From NCBI RefSeq assembly GCF_905147365.1, contig NC_056408.1:15252001-15316000 (forward strand): DNA of 64,000 nt, in the 5' to 3' direction. Source of the DNA: Aricia agestis (Eukaryota; Arthropoda; Insecta; Lepidoptera; Lycaenidae). The notes below the pieces were generated by a model, which was given only the letters and a program-made list of their open reading frames with translations, had not been told where the DNA came from and searched no databases. The position numbers and the translations under genes were made by a program. Below, in pieces: positions 18,871 to 29,859 of the stretch (position 1 is the first letter of the stretch; every line of letters starts with the position of its first letter).

Positions 18871-19811
18871 GTGTTAACTCGTTTATTTTATTAACTGCAT
18901 TTCATAACATTTTGGCATCGGATACAAATGTTGGAAGTATGAATTTAGGTTTCCAATAAGTTACACGAGCATCGGACTACCTAGTATCGATATTCGATGA
19001 GATAAGCTCATAATAATTCTGCTAAAACAGCCTGCCCAAAGTAGTTTTTCCCAGGGCCGGCAGCTTGGGCCGACTATCACTCAGCTTTATATCCAATTCA
19101 ATATGGGATTGGATATCATTTAAGTACCTACGGAATACGGATATACTTAGTAGATCTAATATTGTGATTTTGACAATAAATACGTAGTATTAATTTATTG
19201 CGATGAATGTAGTAATTTTATAAAGGGGGAAGGTTTGTTTGTGTCGAATAGAACCCAAAACTACTTGACCGACTTTGACAAAAAGCACAGATATAGAGTT
19301 GGCCATTGTTGGACATAGGTCGATTTTATATTAAAGAGAAATGCACGATTCCCTCCGATTCTTACAATCATTATTTTACATTTCTGAACTTAATGATAGT
19401 AATTTTTCTTCAGATTATAATTTGGCATTAAAACTCGAAAAACACTCATTTGGTGATGATGTATTTTCTTATTGGTCACTTCATCGCGGAGGAAGCCTAA
19501 TAATAAGCAATAAAAATAATGATGTAATGGCAAGTTGGCAACACCGACTGAACACCCACTGCTCTGCGAAGAACGGATTTTAAAGAACAACATCCTTTAT
19601 GGACATTAAATATAATGGACCAGAAAAATTAAGTTCAATTCTAAAGTACTGGAAGAGTGAATTGGCCCCAAATTGACATAAAATCGACAAGCACCAAACG
19701 GTTGCTAATGGCATTTAGATTGTATTATTATGATTATTTTAACCGCGGGTACAGAATAGAAGTACTTATTATATTCGTAACGATTTTGTGAATGATATAA
19801 ATGATAAAAGA

Positions 19812-19962
19812 TACAATGCTAAGTGATTTAATAGAGTTCACTATATTATAATAATATAGAGTTTGTGTGATTTGTATGGGCAAGAATTCCAGCGTCACGA
19901 GTTTGCCCATACATAAGAAAAAATAATACACTCCCTATCACTTAGTTTTCTTACACCTGTAT
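19812..19962. mobile_element. Palindromic ACAGGGTGT-family MITE, copy 3, deleted
   Basis: Retains AAGTGATTTAATAGAGTTCAC, GTATGGGCAAGAATTCCAGC and the right end TATCACTTAGTTTTCTTACA. Most of the arm core is missing. Confidence 0.7.
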
Positions 19963-20040
19963 ACATGAGAGACCGTGGATAGGAAAAACGTTAACTTAAC
20001 TACCTAGTTTAAATTAAACACTGTTTATCAGTATAACTAA

Positions 20041-20260
20041 GGGTGAAGCCAAACGAGCGTAATTTGTGAGTCGCGAGTTGCGACTTGCGAGTCGCAGAAT
20101 TTCGGCTGGCAGAAATTCTGCTGCATTCAGTTTCATACAAAAGTCCCGTTTGATTCACACGAGCGTAATTTTGTGAGTCATGATTTGTATGAAAAGATAT
20201 TTACGCGGCAGAAATTCTGCGACTCACGACTCACAAAATTACGCTCGTTTGGCTTCACTC
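20041..20260. mobile_element. MITE with GTGAAGCCAAACGAGCGTAA inverted ends
   Basis: Left end GGGTGAAGCCAAACGAGCGT and right end ACGCTCGTTTGGCTTCACTC are inverted copies, continuing into AATTTGTGAGTCG/CGACTCACAAAATT. A third internal copy of ACGAGCGTAATTTTGTGAGT (about 20160) points the same way as the left arm. The length is 220 bp. Confidence 0.85.
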
Positions 20261-20324
20261 TGACTGCCTTTACATTATGTCGCCAGTAGTGCGGCATCAC
20301 CGCGACTTCAATACTTTATAGTTT

Positions 20325-20475
20325 ACTAGCTGTCCCGGTGAACTTCTTGTCACTTTAACCTTCCCTGGACTTCTACGAATATTTTAACACTAAAATCAGC
20401 CCAATCTGTTCAGCCGTTTTCGAGTTTTAGCGTTAGTAACACAGTTGAAAATCCATTTTTATTTATATAGATAGA
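20325..20475 (+). mobile_element. LINE tail of the CCCGGTGAACTTC family
   Basis: ACTAGCTGTCCCGGTGAACT, CCTTCCCTGGACTTCTACGA, AAATCAGCCCAATCTGTTCA, GCCGTTTTCGAGTTTTAGCG, then ATCCATTTTTATTTATATAG. The family is repeated at 22912-23070, 32072-32368 (two), 43718-43790 and 53079-53365 (two). Confidence 0.75.
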
Positions 20476-21179
20476 GTCGCGCGGCTGTCGCGCTGCTCTT
20501 TTTTGTATAGACTTAATGTGAAGGTACTCTTAGGCAACGGTATTGCTTATTAAATGAGTTTTCTACACGTGTAAGATTAGCCAAACAAAATGGACAAGCA
20601 AAATTGTTTTCACGTCGTGTTTTTCTATCCCAACTTGTGTGTGTTTATTTTATTCACGTTTCCTCGTAGTTTTGCTATAGGCGTTATAGTCTAAGCCACG
20701 AGTCTAGACATTTTTCACACTGATATCCGTGTAAAGGTCTACACCTCGTCTAGTGGATCGAACCTTAGCCATTTATACCCCTCGGCTAAATATAATTCGC
20801 CGACTGGCGAGGACATTTGAACGTATTTTTGTTTGCGTAAACTTCGATCTTTCAAAGATAAACCAAAAGGAATTTAATATTATCGTACCGGAGGGTTTTT
20901 AGATTAAGAAAATCCATCGTTCGGGGCCCGATTCGAGGGTTCAAAAGTTGAAGGGTAAAAAAGACCCTGGGGCTGAGGGAAACGAAGGGACAAATGAGGG
21001 ATAGACCTGTATATCTTCGACGTATATCGCGAACTGCGCAGTTGGAATTTCGTCAATACAATTGAGAATATTCAGGCATTAATATGATCAACACCTTGCC
21101 GTATCTTTTATTGGATTTTGGTAGCGAATATACCACAGCTACAATATTATGTTAAGGGTTACAAGTTGGAAGCCGGCTC
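20476..21179. other. No gene or clear repeat seen
   Basis: Mixed-composition sequence with stops in all frames. Short GC-richer pieces near 20920-21010 are not recognised. Confidence 0.45.
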
Positions 21180-21180
21180 C

Positions 21181-21341
21181 ATGAAGCGGCAGCAGACGAC
21201 GTCGCGACACTACTGGTTTCTATGAATTTCTATGAAAAGTGTCGCTAGCTTCGTGTCGCTGCTGCGGAGGGTATTTCATAGAAATACATAGAAACCAGTA
21301 GTGTCGCGAGTCGCGACGACACGTCGCTGCAGTTGCTTCAT
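21181..21341. mobile_element. MITE with ATGAAGC ends and GTCGCGACACTACTGG arms
   Basis: ATGAAGCGGCAGCAGACGAC, GTCGCGACACTACTGGTTTC on the left mirrors GAAACCAGTAGTGTCGCGA, CGACACGTCGCTGCAGTTGC, TTCAT on the right. The length is 161 bp, imperfect palindrome. Confidence 0.8.
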
Positions 21342-21399
21342 GTCGCCCGCGGCCACCGCATCGGCACCTTTATATGACTCGGTGAACTTCGCATCACTT

Positions 21400-22108
21400 C
21401 CCATATAAACCTTTCTTGGACTTCGGATTGATATAATCTAACCTAATGAAGGAGGTCCGCCAACTGCCTATTAAATTAATTTCTCTGAAAGTACATGTTC
21501 TTCAGTTATAACTTATAGCATCTAGGAAGCAATTACTCACTACCATTTGTTTTCATTACAATCATGGCGTCTGTCAATTTCGGCTAATAAAGTGTTTGTG
21601 TCCCACTGATGTATCGGTTTATAATTTACAAGCTGCTACAGTTATTGATTGGACTGAATTCTGCAAATGTTTGACCTCAATCGATGTTACAAATGTAATA
21701 ATTTACTATTTACCAACACAAATATCATTATTTAACACAAATAATACTATTTTGATTATTTTTGGGTATATAAATGGTACCCAAAATAAAAGCCCAAGTG
21801 AGAGTCATAGAAGAGTAATCTTTAACAAGTTTCATATTGTTATTTGTTACCCCTGCCGGCCTTACCTAAGCCTGACCTAAGATAACTAAAACATAAATTA
21901 TAATGTGAACGAGTTATAAACTTATGACGATTTGATAGCACACTGCAAACTTCTTGAATCATCTCTTAATTGGGTTTTTTAAGCCTGCCTATTGTAGGCT
22001 TAAAAAGCCAATTTTGTCGAAATTTTGATTAGTCATAAATCTTATGTTACATAATAAAATGTAGAGTAAATCCCAAAGAAGGACGTTGCCTTCTTTAAAT
22101 ATATTCTA
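21400..22108. other. No gene seen
   Basis: AT-rich. The longest frame (21596-21880, plus) has low-complexity AT-driven composition and resembles no family I know. A small inverted repeat, AAGCCTGCCTATTGTAGGCTT, lies at about 21982-22002. Confidence 0.5.
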
Positions 22109-22110
22109 TA

Positions 22111-22452
22111 TTTTTTTTATTTATGGAATAAGGGGGGACAAACGAGCAAACGGGTCACCTGATGGAAAGCAACTTCCGTCGCCCATGGACACTCGCAGCA
22201 TCAGAAGAGCTGCAGGTGCGTTGCCGGCCTTTTAAGAGGGAATAGGGTAATAGGGGAGGGTAGGGATGGGAAGGGAACGGAAGGGAATAGGGGAGGGTAG
22301 GGAAGGGAATAGGGTAGGGGATTTGGCCTCCGGTAAACTCACTCACTCGGCGAAACGCAGCGTAAGCGCTGTTTCACGCCGGTTTTCTGTGAGAACGTGG
22401 TATTTATCCGGTCGAGCCGGCCCATTCGTGCCGAAGCATGGCTCTCCCACGT
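22111..22452 (-). mobile_element. G-rich SINE copy 4, long minisatellite
   Basis: Full-length on the minus strand: A-rich tail at 22111, CCATGGACACTCGCAGCATC and CTGCAGGTGCGTTGCCGG blocks, a G-rich array (about 22240-22325) with units such as GGGAATAGGGGAGGGTA, then CTCACTCACTCGGCGAAACG and the GGCTCTCCCACG end. Confidence 0.88.
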
Positions 22453-22641
22453 ATATATGAACGTGTACGGTCCCCGCGGGACTTCGCTTTACGCGGAAAG
22501 CATCTAGTCTGAGACTATAGGACAGTCAGTTCCACGAAGAACTTCATTTCTCAAGTCTGTAGACATTTCTTTGAACCGACATAACATATTAGGACAAATC
22601 CTTGGAGTGTTCCACCTCAAGTGCTTGTGGGAAATAATAAA

Positions 22642-22690
22642 AAACGGGCCAAGTGCGAGTCGGACTCGCGAACTAAGGGTTTCGCACAGA
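22642..22690 (+). mobile_element. 5' fragment of GGCCAAGTGCGAGTCGGACTCG LINE tail
   Basis: AAACGGGCCAAGTGCGAGTC then GGACTCGCGAACTAAGGGTT, cut off by the MITE that follows. Confidence 0.65.
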
Positions 22691-22732
22691 GAGGAATAAC
22701 GTTTGTTGTTGTACGGGAGTTACAATTATTTT

Positions 22733-22909
22733 AAAAAGTAGCAGCGCTGAAAGACCAAATATTTTTTTCATTTTTGTATGGGAAAATTCGTAGAATACAA
22801 AAGTGAAAAAAAATTTTGGTCTTTCAGCGCTGCTACTTTCACAGTGAACTCTCTACAAGGAACACGTACACCCTCTAAAGTATTATCACTTAGTTTTGTT
22901 ACACCCTGC
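22733..22909. mobile_element. Palindromic ACAGGGTGT-family MITE, copy 4
   Basis: GTAGCAGCGCTGAAAGACCA is inverted as TGGTCTTTCAGCGCTGCTAC. The right end runs TATCACTTAGTTTTGTTACA, CCCTGCA. The left outer end is missing. Confidence 0.85.
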
Positions 22910-22911
22910 AG

Positions 22912-23070
22912 ATGTCTCGTAGAACTTCGTATCATTTTCCTCATAACATAATCCTTCCCTGGACATCCCCGAATATTTCAAGACTAAAAAAAATAGCCAA
23001 ATCTATTCAGCCGTTCACGAGTTTTGGCGAGACTGAGCAAAATTTAAAATTCATTTATATATATAGATTG
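22912..23070 (+). mobile_element. Diverged LINE tail, CCCGGTGAACTTC family
   Basis: CGTAGAACTTCGTATCATTT, CCTTCCCTGGACATCCCCGA, AATCTATTCAGCCGTTCACG, AGTTTTGGCG, ATTCATTTATATATATAG. It directly abuts the preceding MITE. Confidence 0.65.
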
Positions 23071-23079
23071 TTTTTGAAA

Positions 23080-23915
23080 GTAATGGCGAAAACCGAAATA
23101 ATTATTTTGAGATCTAACTGCCACGATCAACAATTTTAAGACATAGTTAGACAGCGAAATATCTCTTCCGATACGGAATACTAAAAGAATGGATATAGAA
23201 CCTTTGAAGGTAAAAGTAAAAGTGAATCGCGTTAAAGATCGTAGACCGTAGTTCTCAACACCAATTGGCTTGTACCACGAAAACTAGGTGAAAATAAATA
23301 ATGTAACTGTGCCTGTAGGGTCGCCACAATTTCAAACATTGGTGGACATTCCTGCTTAAAATAATCTCTTTAAAGAAAATGATATTAGCGCATATCACAA
23401 CATGACTACAAAAGTCGCAAGTATGTACGTCTACGGTTCAGTTATTTTTCTTATATTACTGAATGCAGAGCAGCAATCGTTTGTGCTAAATATAGTCTAA
23501 ATACTAAGAAATAATTAAGTTATTTAACGTAGCCTGGGGATAGCCGCAAAAGTCAAAACATTTTAACATTTATATTTAAGTTCATTAGACAGTTTAGGAA
23601 ACCTTACTCAAAATCTGTTTGCCGAGGTTAAAACAGCTTACTTGGTAACATAACTTTACTACAAACTAAATCCTCCTTTTAATCATGGAAGAGAAATAAT
23701 GCTTTCAGGAAACAAAGATTAATAGGCTTTCATTGTATCGATTACTGTAGACTATTGTTACGTTAATGTTCTCCATTATTTTGTTGGAGCAACCATTTTT
23801 ACCGTCCTAAATCTTACCGGCCTAAGAAAATTTAATGGAGATTAACTTGACTAAACCTAATTGATTTTATGAAAAAATGCAATATAACCTTTGCTTGGAT
23901 TATAATGAACGTAAT
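23080..23915. other. No gene seen
   Basis: AT-rich, all frames closed, no inverted ends recognised. Confidence 0.5.
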
Positions 23916-23920
23916 ATTAT

Positions 23921-24032
23921 GTCTTACCACAAAAGATTAAACATCTGTTGAACGGTTGTTTTGAGACCATTTTGTACTGATTTTTTCTCTAATCAACTGT
24001 TCAACGGGTGTTTAAATCTTTTTTAGTAAGAC
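23921..24032. mobile_element. Small inverted-repeat element
   Basis: GTCTTACCACAAAAGATTAA, ACATCTGTTGAACGGTTG on the left mirrors CAACTGTTCAACGGGTGTTT, AAATCTTTTTTAGTAAGAC on the right. The length is 112 bp. Confidence 0.75.
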
Positions 24033-24682
24033 CGTTAAAGTTTAAACAATAAGAAAGCTTTAGTGTTGTAGGAAGTGTTAATAGATATTATGAAGATTTT
24101 TCTTATTATTGTAAAAAAAACTTTGTCCTACATTTTCCTGTATCATGGTAACACTCGTATGGCACTCACGTAGACGTACCCGTGTAGAGCATCCAGTGAA
24201 AACCAGAGAAGATGTCACCTTACTGTTTTATTAAAGTCTTATTGGTTTATGTACCATTCAGAGTTTGAGTCGTCTGAAGTACAACTCTAAAATCTGTGAG
24301 TACAACAAAGATATTCCAGGAAAGAAGCGTGCGGTTCCTATAACCATAAACATTGACGTTCATCATGTAATGCGTAGTGTAATCTTTTTACATTTTAGAG
24401 CAAGCGCTGGATAGAGTTGAATTTGCAAAATATGAAGACCGCATTCTGATAGGGACTCAGAAAAACATGCTAATTATGATTGTGAAAGTCGCTAGAAGAC
24501 ATAAATAATCAAATTTTACAAAAAAGGTGTAAAAAGTGGACCAATTAAAAAAAAAATCTGATGAGTGGCTCTCAATAAAAATATATTTAGCTTTTCAAAT
24601 TAAAATGTAAAAAGTCTTTAAATACGAAGATTACGTAGGTGGGTGGTATTCATTAATATACATTTATAAATAGACATTATAT

Positions 24683-24728
24683 TATAATACCACAGACATA
24701 GATCATGATCTATGTCTGTGTATAATAC
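24683..24728. mobile_element. 30-bp perfect palindrome flanked by perfect 8-bp duplication
   Basis: 24691-24720 reads CACAGACATAGATCA and then its exact reverse complement. TATAATAC lies directly outside on both sides (24683-24690 and 24721-24728). The palindrome arm matches the terminus of the 507-bp element at 6872-7378, which has its own 8-bp duplication. It is best read as two abutting terminal inverted repeats with nothing between. Confidence 0.92.
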
Positions 24729-25436
24729 TCATTAAGAGGATACACCAGGGGCGAGAGAAACTGAAAATAGGTATTTGAAAATGTATTGCTGTCTCACCAA
24801 TCTCAAGTCTCCCACCGCAGAGCGAGATAGAGGCAATACGACAAAAGTTCTAATAAAAGAACAGCGGGGCTAAAATGGTCGCTTTGGAGAATCATATGAT
24901 GAATCATAATATGATTCATTATTTTTTAAATCGCAAAATGCAAGTCTGCTTGCAATTCATGTCTAGTAATTCGTACTAATTTGACATTGGTCAGTTTGAC
25001 AGTTTTGACAATTCATTTGCTGAATTGATTGAGAGGAATTGCTAAATGTTACCATTTTAGCCCCGCAAAAAATCTTCGATTCGTTGTCCGCTGATTCTTT
25101 CTCCAAAACTTAACCGAATTAAGTACTTTTTTCATTAAGAATTAAAGCAAGGCTTGAGCTGTGTTCCTATGTTTTATTTTTTTTGTATATTCTAGCCAGT
25201 TTTATTTTCTGGGTGTTTGAACACAGAGGAAAATCTTGCCATTTTTTGGGTTTTTGGACGTTATTATCTTTTTATATAATAATAAAATTATGAAAAAAAA
25301 AGAAAATATAGGGACATGCTAATAGTGGCCATAGATATTCAGGAAAAAAATCATAACTCTACCGGCATTATCCAGGGAGGAAACAGGGGACAACATTTGT
25401 ATGGAAAAAAACGGCGGTGTGGACTCCTCTTAAGTG
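24729..25436. mobile_element. TTAA-flanked piggyBac-like MITE, copy 1, with an insertion
   Basis: Starts TTAAGAGGATACACCAGGGG and ends GGTGTGGACTCCTCTTAA. TTAA targets are the hallmark of piggyBac elements. It aligns with 34342-34821 except for a 203-bp insertion at 24864-25066. No transposase frame. Confidence 0.82.
24864..25066. mobile_element. 203-bp MITE with 16-bp perfect ends inside the TTAA element
   Basis: GCGGGGCTAAAATGGT (24864-24879) is exactly inverted as ACCATTTTAGCCCCGC (25051-25066). The second TTAA element lacks this block, which confirms insertion. An internal ATCATATGATGAATCATAAT tract is partly self-complementary. Confidence 0.88.
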
Positions 25437-25629
25437 TTGTATGAATACGTAAGCGTAGGGCTGGCTAAAAGTTTTCATAATAATTATTGTAATGTGCTTT
25501 CAATTTAATTCGTTTAAATTTTTAATTCGTTAAAATTACAGTCGAAAATACTATATTCTTTATAAAGTTATGTAGGTTAAACAGTAAAACGATAAAGTTG
25601 CTTACAGCGATTATTATTATTTTGCCATT

Positions 25630-25665
25630 TTATCCTTCGTGGGCGAGTCCGATTCGCACTTGGCC
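25630..25665 (-). mobile_element. Fragment of the GGCCAAGTGCGAGTCGGACTCG family
   Basis: GGGCGAGTCCGATTCGCACT then TGGCCGTTATAATTTTTT is the inverse of the family start. Confidence 0.6.
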
Positions 25666-25839
25666 GTTATAATTTTTTGCTTATTTGAGACAGCCCTATC
25701 GTAGCTTAGGCCTCTCATTCCTATTCATAGCATATTTAAACGAACATTTCAGACGATCGGAGAAAATTGCCTCGACTTGTATTATCTGACATGGCAGAGA
25801 CCCAAAAATTCTGATTATTTAAAAAACTAACCACGTGTA

Positions 25840-26225
25840 AGATGTTACTAGTGTAGCTACGCCACTGAGAAAGTTTACTTGCAGTAGGCCCCTTCGCAAA
25901 TAGCTACCAATAACGTGTCACTGTGATTGCAATCTAATCTACCAATAACCACGCTGATCACAGATCTACCAATATGGCCCTGCATCGTCGACTCTACTTC
26001 CCAGTTCCCACCAAGGAGACCTCAAAACACTACGCATTTCCCATCCAATATTGTCAAGGGATCCTAAAATTGTGCGCGAACCTTAGTAGACGGAGCACCA
26101 AAGGCACACTACGCCACTGGGAACGGAATATAGGGTGGACCCGCCACTTCCAGTGGGCACCCCCGTGTCCAGCTCGCAATAATCCTGCACTAATCACGTC
26201 TCCCTCACCCATAATCCCATAGGGG
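25840..26225. repeat. GC-richer dispersed repeat with CAGTGGCGTAG-like motifs
   Basis: On the minus strand CCCAGTGGCGTAGTGTGCCT and CTCAGTGGCGTAGCTACACT occur about 260 bp apart. The sequence between is GC-richer than its surroundings and has a plus-strand open frame (25974-26222) with no recognisable domain. It looks like a repeat rather than a gene. Confidence 0.45.
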
Positions 26226-26229
26226 CGGT

Positions 26230-28220
26230 AAAGTGACTAATTCGAATAATTAGCCGTTAAATCTCTAAATTATTGGTTGAGCTATAAAAATTGCTGGCGA
26301 ATGAACTGGCAACTTTTGGTAAACCTACCGAATTTTTTTCAGTAAGCTACTATTTTGTTCCTTCTCAAAACCCATTTACCATTCTCTTGCATACAATTTA
26401 TATGCCGAAACTGGTTTACGCCATGCTATACAGCTACTCGTATTATATATTTGACTTTTATACAGCTTGTGAAGTGAATACCCTTATAGAACCTATAATT
26501 CTACTTGGGATAAATACTGTTATTTTGTTTAAGTCTAAGTTTTCTTAAGCCTACAGTCTACATTTTGAAGGTAGGTTATGTTTTTAAGTTAGCAAACCTA
26601 CGTGTATACTTCTAAAGACACAATTGCGTATACAGTATTTATAGATATCCAAGGGACTCTACATTCCTGCGCTGTACATTGTACAGTCGTGTATCAGATA
26701 CGATGACGTAACTGCTCAATACAGTAATTGCGGAAACGGGATAACATGACATAATCATACACACACATTCTTATATCGTTAGTATAATTGTTTCATATTG
26801 AATACGACAAACAAACAATGGATTGCTAAGCGCATGGTAAAAGCAGCTTTTATTATAATTTACAGAATCCCTGATAGAAAGCGATTGCCATTGCATAGGC
26901 ACCTCCAACAGGAGCAGGCTCAAGTATGTTCTTTTAATCGACTTTTAATAATTTAGCTATTCTGCAATCCAAGTAACGAGCCACAGAATTTCATACAAAT
27001 GTTGGTATTTGTAGGATTTTTTTTTGCTTCGATACGCCGTTTGTAGAGATTGTTTCAGTCTCCATTTCCTTACAAAGATGTTACTCTACCCAATTAAAAG
27101 GTGATATGCTTAATATCCAGGCAATAGCTCAAACCACCGAACAAACGTGGCAATATCATATGATTTATAAGGAAAACCAGCGGTAAGCGGACACCGATCA
27201 ATACGACGCACACACGCGCACGCACGCACACAAGCGCGCGCTGCACATTCTTCGCTGCAAATGTCCACTTAGTGATGTAGGTCAGGCTTGCGGGCGGCTA
27301 GTGACGTACAGAGTATCGATAAAGCGTCCGGTTACTCGAGTATCGAAAACATGGAGGATAGTGAATTTTATGTAGAGTCCATTTAGTATCTCCATTCTCC
27401 AACGACCAATCTATCCACAAAAATATAGAATCTAATTCTATACCCATCATTTAGTAAAAGCGAACAAAAATGAATTTCACAATCATCTAAACGTAATTTG
27501 GAATCTCTGTTTCCGAAAAAAATACGTCTTGTTAATTCTACTAGTACTTGATGTCTTTAAGAATCAAGAATCAAAATTATTTATCATCTTAAACTCTTGG
27601 TTCACCAATACCGATTATTATTAAGTTATACCTTAATTAAACTATAGTACAATTAATAATTGAACAATCAAAAAAATATTTCAGTATAGTGCATTAACGC
27701 GAAGGTTAAAGGTGTAAAAAATTTAATTACTAACATAATGCATCGAATTTTGTTATTAGCATTTGTTCAAAAATCGTCTTCCTATTTATCGAAGTAATGT
27801 ACAATCGACAAAATATCGTAAGACAGGACATTATCGACGCTTGACATCCCTTTATCTGTCCGTCTCCCTCACCCTGGGAAATGCAAGCTGACGGAAAGAC
27901 AAGTTCTAATGTCAGTGCAACATTATCGATAGTGCCCGTCCCTATTCGATGCACCCGTCTCGCTCGCTCTGGGAGCGCAAGAATGCCATGCCTCCAGTGA
28001 TATCATAGTGCAACACTTTATTAATATTAATGATTCAAATTGACTGTATTCGGTCACCATATCAATTTACCACACCACACGGAAAGCTCTTAAATTATAT
28101 TCAAGAGTTCGAATATTTTGTTGTAAAATACCTGTAGTAGTAATTTTATTTTAAGATAAGGGTATTGTTGGTCGAGGGTATTGTGTGGTATGTTTCTGCT
28201 CAGTTGTAGAGCAAGTTGTT
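26230..28220. other. No gene seen; AT-rich with a CA/CG tract
   Basis: A mixed (CACG)n/(CA)n tract lies at 27206-27240. A moderately GC-rich piece at 27830-27990 has no supported exon. Frames at 26291-26548 and 27730-27954 show no family features. Confidence 0.5.
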
Positions 28221-28223
28221 TAT

Positions 28224-28461
28224 GGTCCTTCCACACGACGTTTTTTTACGCTCGATACAAACGCAAGTTGAACGCTCAGCAAACGTAAGGAAGCCGACAC
28301 GTTTTAACCTATCAAGCCCCGTAAGGACACCAATAGAGTAACAATAGATTTCCAAGAATCCGCGATCGAAGGGTTAAACTTTATATCAAAACGCGCAGAA
28401 AACGAGCGCATCAGAAACGCGCGTCGTCAGTACGCAAAAAACACGTCGTGTGGAAAGGTTC
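28224..28461. mobile_element. MITE with CCTT(T)CCACACGACGT ends
   Basis: Left GGTCCTTCCACACGACGT and right ACACGTCGTGTGGAAAGGTTC are near-perfect inverted copies. A TTTTTTACGC/GCAAAAAA match continues inward. The length is about 238 bp, no coding capacity. Confidence 0.8.
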
Positions 28462-28489
28462 ACGTCACATAATATTGGTTCAATAAATG

Positions 28490-28680
28490 AAGACACACGA
28501 ACTAAATTAAAGACGTAAGTGGAAGAACACAATAAGTAACAGTAATAAAATTGGCGTTTTTTTATACGTAAATGGAGACTTTAGGGCCGGAAAAATAATT
28601 TTAAACGAAAAAAACTGTGCAATTTATGTGTAGCCAGATAGATTATTAGCCAGGTGATAAACTAGATAAGTTACAAGGTT
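28490..28680 (+). repeat. Second copy of the GACGTAAGTGGAAGAA repeat
   Basis: GACGTAAGTGGAAGAACACA, ATAAGTAACAGTAATAAAAT, AAATGGAGACTTTAGGGCCG and GCCAGGTGATAAACTAG match 12450-12590. Confidence 0.6.
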
Positions 28681-28692
28681 TTTTCAAATTAT

Positions 28693-29383
28693 AAGGGAAA
28701 AATACCGGCCAAGTGTGTGTCGTGCCACGCGCAATATAGGGTTCCGTAATGGCGCTAATTTTTGATTGGTCAATGATATACATAACGTGTTTTACACTAC
28801 TAACAACATCATCTCAGTTAAGTTCAAAGGAATTGGAACGAAAACTTCCTTTATACTTCAACGAATACATTTTTTTAGATGATTGACTATTACTCAATAA
28901 TTTATAAAGTCTTCTTATCCGTGATAGTTTTCCTTTTAAGTTCAGCATATTTCCTACTCTCGTGAATTTTTTCACATTTTTAGAAGCAACCGTTTAGCTG
29001 GTAGAAGATAGAAGTTTAGGGAACACTGGACTCTAACAATTTCTTCCACTTTAAAACTTGATATTTCACAGATCCCTTAATCGGAAAATGATCTATGAAT
29101 ACTCGTAATATTTTTAAAAAAACCTATCCAGCGATATCCCACACGGTTTGGTGTTCGCGAAAAAATCCCCGCTTGATGTGTAAATACCATAAAAATATAT
29201 TTTTTTAAGAATTTATATACCATTTTGTCGGCACCATTAATATGTGCATTCATTTCGAATTACAACTTTGTAGGTCCTATGGTCTCTGAGCAAAACCGCG
29301 AACAGACAGACGGACAGACAGACAGGCCGATGGACAGACCGAAACTATAAGGGTTCCTTGTTGACTACGGAACCCTACAAAAT
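28693..29383 (+). mobile_element. Poly-G family LINE tail, most complete copy (no G tract)
   Basis: Runs from AAATACCGGCCAAGTGTGTG through TAACGTGTTTTACACTACTA, CAACCGTTTAGCTGGTAGAA, GGGAACACTGGACTCTAAC, TTGTCGGCACCATTAATATG, AGCAAAACCGCGAACAGACA to GGGTTCCTTGTTGACTACGG, AACCCTACAAAA. It is 691 bp. The position that holds 7 to 24 G in other copies reads AGATAGAAGTTTAGGG here. Confidence 0.8.
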
Positions 29384-29859
29384 GAGCAAATCGATGGCCC
29401 CAACGAATAAACGTGCAAGAGCTCTTACCCAAAAAAAATTTTTTTTTGATTTTTCGGTTGCATGGCCTATGATACACCTATGTAAATTTTTTGGATTTTT
29501 TTTGACTTAAAATAACGATTTTATAGCAATGTATTTTTTATTTGAGTTCACCAGAATAAACGTGTTAAAACAATCTGGCGGCTGGCGCACGTGTTTATCT
29601 TTTCCTTTGGGTTATAACTCTTGCACGATTATTCGTGTAAAAATGCAAGCGACTTCTATGAGTAACGCCTCATTGCAGATGGCGAAACTTTGAATATAAT
29701 AATCACAGCTATTCTATTATCTTTTACTAATTTCTCTTGTCTTTTCTGTTTTCTTAAAGGTTATTCGAAGAGCTATTGTAAAGTATATCAGAAGGGCTGC
29801 TGGTGAGTCACCGGTCTTTTTAAGAGGGAATACGCTCTCTTATTGAAGGTTTGCAGGTC

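Noticed and set aside
25974..26222. 82-codon plus-strand gene
   Set aside because: No family features; lies inside a segment with repeat-like CAGTGGCGTAG motifs.
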